From: an uncultured Clostridia bacterium
Lineage (GTDB): Bacteria > Bacillota > Clostridia > Oscillospirales > Acutalibacteraceae
Reading direction: 5' to 3'
DNA: 7,059 bases
Assembly: GCA_946633275.1 (NCBI GenBank)
Contig: CAMPAT010000036.1
Span: 1-7,059, forward strand
The position numbers were made by a program, and so were the translations under genes. Below the pieces are notes generated by a model, which was not told the DNA's origin, ran no database searches, and saw only the letters and a program-made list of their open reading frames with translations. Of the stretch, positions 6,027 through 7,059 are shown in pieces; the stretch's first letter is position 1; every line of letters starts with the position of its first letter.

Positions 6027-6377
6027 TTATTTTCCTGCAAGTCTGCTTCTGAGGTTGCTGTTTTCTCTGCTCAGCCTTTCAATCTCGCGCCTTGCAACGT
6101 CAACTTCCATACGAGCTCTTGCGCTGTCCTCAAGATAATCTTTAATCTGTGCTCTGAGATTATCTGCTGAAGCAGTTGCTTTTTTGCAGGCGTCCGCCTG
6201 GTCAAGCGCTACAAGCACAGCGCACTGCGTCGTTGACAGACTCGGGGAAGACTGCGAAACTTGCTTCATTTCGCTGTCGATAAGCTCCGCGAGCTCCTCA
6301 ACATAGGCAGTATCGTCCTCGGTAAGAATTGTATAGCTCGAGCCGCAAACTTTAATACTTACTCTGTTTTTTTCCAT
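6027..6377 (-). CDS. zapA: Cell division protein ZapA
   Basis: This 116-residue protein fits ZapA, the cytoplasmic protein that binds FtsZ and bundles its filaments at the division ring. The N-terminal globular domain has the family pattern RVSIKVCGSSYTI (5-17) followed by a short acidic turn and the helix AYVEELAELIDSEM (24-37). A linker and a second helix follow (about 49-70). The last 45 residues or so are charged and heptad-like, as expected for the coiled coil that drives ZapA oligomerisation. Start choice: the frame is open up to 6446, but the predicted transcription start near 6411 lies inside that extension, and AAAGGTGA (6383-6390) is placed correctly for the ATG at 6377. It is the first gene of an operon with the U32 gene and maf. 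Sequence identity across ZapA is low, so the call rests on length, domain pattern and context. Confidence 0.88.
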   Translation of the reverse strand: MEKNRVSIKVCGSSYTILTEDDTAYVEELAELIDSEMKQVSQSSPSLSTTQCAVLVALDQADACKKATASADNLRAQIKDYLEDSARARMEVDVARREIERLSRENSNLRSRLAGK

Positions 6378-6417
6378 AAATCTCACCTTTTCATCTTGTT
6401 GTACATCTGTATATTTT

Positions 6418-6446
6418 AGTATAACAATTTTGCAAATGCTTGTCAA
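6418..6446 (-). promoter_or_regulatory. Strong sigma-A-type promoter of the zapA - U32 - maf operon
   Basis: On the minus strand the -35 box is consensus TTGACA (6441-6446), the spacer is 17 bp, and the -10 is TATACT (6418-6423) with an extended -10 TG. It is the closest to consensus in the window. The predicted start near 6411 leaves a leader of about 34 nt. Confidence 0.85.
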
Positions 6447-6470
6447 TGTATTAATATTATAATTTTTCTC

Positions 6471-6499
6471 TTGTTATTTAGAGCAAAATAATATATTAT
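6471..6499 (+). promoter_or_regulatory. Probable promoter of the GH36 alpha-galactosidase gene
   Basis: TTGTTA (6471-6476) and TATTAT (6494-6499) are 17 bp apart, without an extended -10. The spacer holds a small A+T inverted repeat (6474-6479 with 6486-6491) that might be an operator half-site pair. A consensus TATAAT also lies at 6458-6463 but has no matching -35. The predicted start near 6506 gives a leader of about 24 nt. Confidence 0.5.
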
Positions 6500-6529
6500 A
6501 GGAATAACGAATCCTGCGGAGGGAAAGCT

Positions 6530-7059
6530 ATGCCAGGCAAAATTTTTGTTATTGAGACTAAGAATACCCATTATGTTATGGGAGTGAATGATAAGGGGAT
6601 ACTCCGTCATCTCCATTGGGGCAGGAAGTCGCCCGAGGAGGAGTACACTTTATCAGCAGAGTGGGAGCGAAATTCGAACCATTCCGAGCTTGATTACATA
6701 TCGGAGGAGTATTCGCCCTTCGGCGGTACGCGTTACAGGAGCTGCGCTTTTAAGTGCGAGTATTTTGACGGCTGCCGCGATACTGTATTTACGTTTGACA
6801 GCGCAAAGCAGGAGCGTAATTCCCTTGAAGTAACGCTTAAGGATAAGGCGTACGATATCTGCGTAGTTCTCTCTTATAAGTGGTCTGACGAGCACGATAT
6901 TATTACCCGCTATGTGAAGGTTGTAAATAATTCTCAGCATAATCTCACGATTAATAAGCTGATGTCGGCGGAGCTTACTTTGCCTACGGAGGCTATTTAT
7001 GATATTACTAATACTAACGGCTCGTGGGCAGGCGAGTTCCAGCTTGAAACATCGCCGTT
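6530..7059 (+). CDS. Alpha-galactosidase, GH36 family, N-terminal part (C-terminus outside window)
   Basis: The frame is open from the ATG at 6530 to the window edge (176 complete codons), with GGAGGG 6 nt upstream. The sequence fits the N-terminal beta-sandwich domain of GH36 alpha-galactosidases. An early TKNTHYVMGV segment (10-19) leads into GILRHLHWG (23-31), then EEYSPFGGTRYRSCAF (59-74), a strand-rich stretch LEVTLKDKAYDICVVLSYKW (99-118), IITRYVKVVNN (124-134), and SAELTLP (145-151) before GSWAGEFQL (163-171). In the family this domain packs on the catalytic (beta/alpha)8 barrel, whose catalytic Asp residues are not in view. The enzyme would release terminal alpha-galactose from raffinose-type sugars or plant galactomannans. 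No signal peptide is visible, so it is likely cytoplasmic and dependent on sugar import. Full members have about 700-750 residues. It is divergent from zapA. Confidence 0.85.
   Translation, partial: MPGKIFVIETKNTHYVMGVNDKGILRHLHWGRKSPEEEYTLSAEWERNSNHSELDYISEEYSPFGGTRYRSCAFKCEYFDGCRDTVFTFDSAKQERNSLEVTLKDKAYDICVVLSYKWSDEHDIITRYVKVVNNSQHNLTINKLMSAELTLPTEAIYDITNTNGSWAGEFQLETSP

Noticed and set aside
6378..6446. Longer ZapA starting at 6446
   Set aside because: The extension covers the predicted -35 and -10 boxes and the transcription start, so it would not be transcribed from the zapA promoter.
6458..6463. Consensus TATAAT as the main -10 box of the GH36 gene
   Set aside because: No -35-like hexamer lies 16-18 bp upstream; the nearest TTGTCA is only 12 bp away. 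The TTGTTA/TATTAT pair further downstream is better spaced.
6512..6523. Short hairpin (TCCT/AGGG) masking the GH36 ribosome binding site
   Set aside because: Only about four pairs with one wobble; too weak to claim as a regulatory structure.
1..7059. CRISPR array, insertion sequence, phage or defence genes
   Set aside because: No repeated spacers, terminal inverted repeats, transposase or integrase motifs were seen; nearly all sequence is accounted for by conserved genes.

Overview
The window looks like an ordinary chromosomal segment of a low-to-mid G+C Gram-positive anaerobe, most likely class Clostridia and probably an Oscillospiraceae/Ruminococcaceae-type gut or rumen bacterium. The reasons are strong AGGAG-type ribosome binding sites, A+T-rich intergenic gaps with near-consensus vegetative promoters, a transketolase split into two genes, a zapA gene directly upstream of a U32-family gene, and a GH36 alpha-galactosidase. 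Taxonomy below class is inference. I see no transposase, integrase, phage gene, CRISPR array, tRNA or rRNA.

Layout, left to right. (1) 1-463, minus strand: the 5' part of a membrane-anchored M28-type zinc peptidase, cut by the window edge. (2) 464-601: a compact divergent promoter region. (3) 602-2386, plus strand: the N-terminal and C-terminal halves of transketolase as a two-gene operon, ending at a perfect 12-bp hairpin terminator shared with the convergent gene. (4) 2425-3303, minus: a PHP-domain phosphoesterase of the YciV/TrpH (RNase AM) type, with its own promoter. (5) 3424-6377, minus: the operon zapA - U32-family protein (RlhA-like) - maf. A strong promoter lies in front of zapA, an intercistronic hairpin sits between zapA and the U32 gene, and a TAATG stop/start overlap joins the U32 gene to maf. 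(6) 6530-7059, plus: the 5' end of a GH36 alpha-galactosidase, divergent from zapA and cut by the window edge.

How the genes fit together. The transketolase pair serves the non-oxidative pentose phosphate pathway. The minus-strand block links a divisome protein, a predicted RNA-hydroxylating U32 enzyme and a Maf nucleotide pyrophosphatase; the following PHP gene belongs to a family that includes an rRNA-trimming exonuclease. A common theme of RNA modification, RNA turnover and nucleotide clean-up is plausible but unproven. The GH36 gene probably begins a carbohydrate-use region beyond the window.

I did not find a convincing new biological system. The points most worth a second look are a Tyr in place of a predicted metal-binding His in the PHP protein, a transmembrane hairpin placed just ahead of the first zinc motif of the M28 peptidase, a second plus-strand terminator-like hairpin hidden in the 3' end of the PHP gene, and the hairpin between zapA and the U32 gene.
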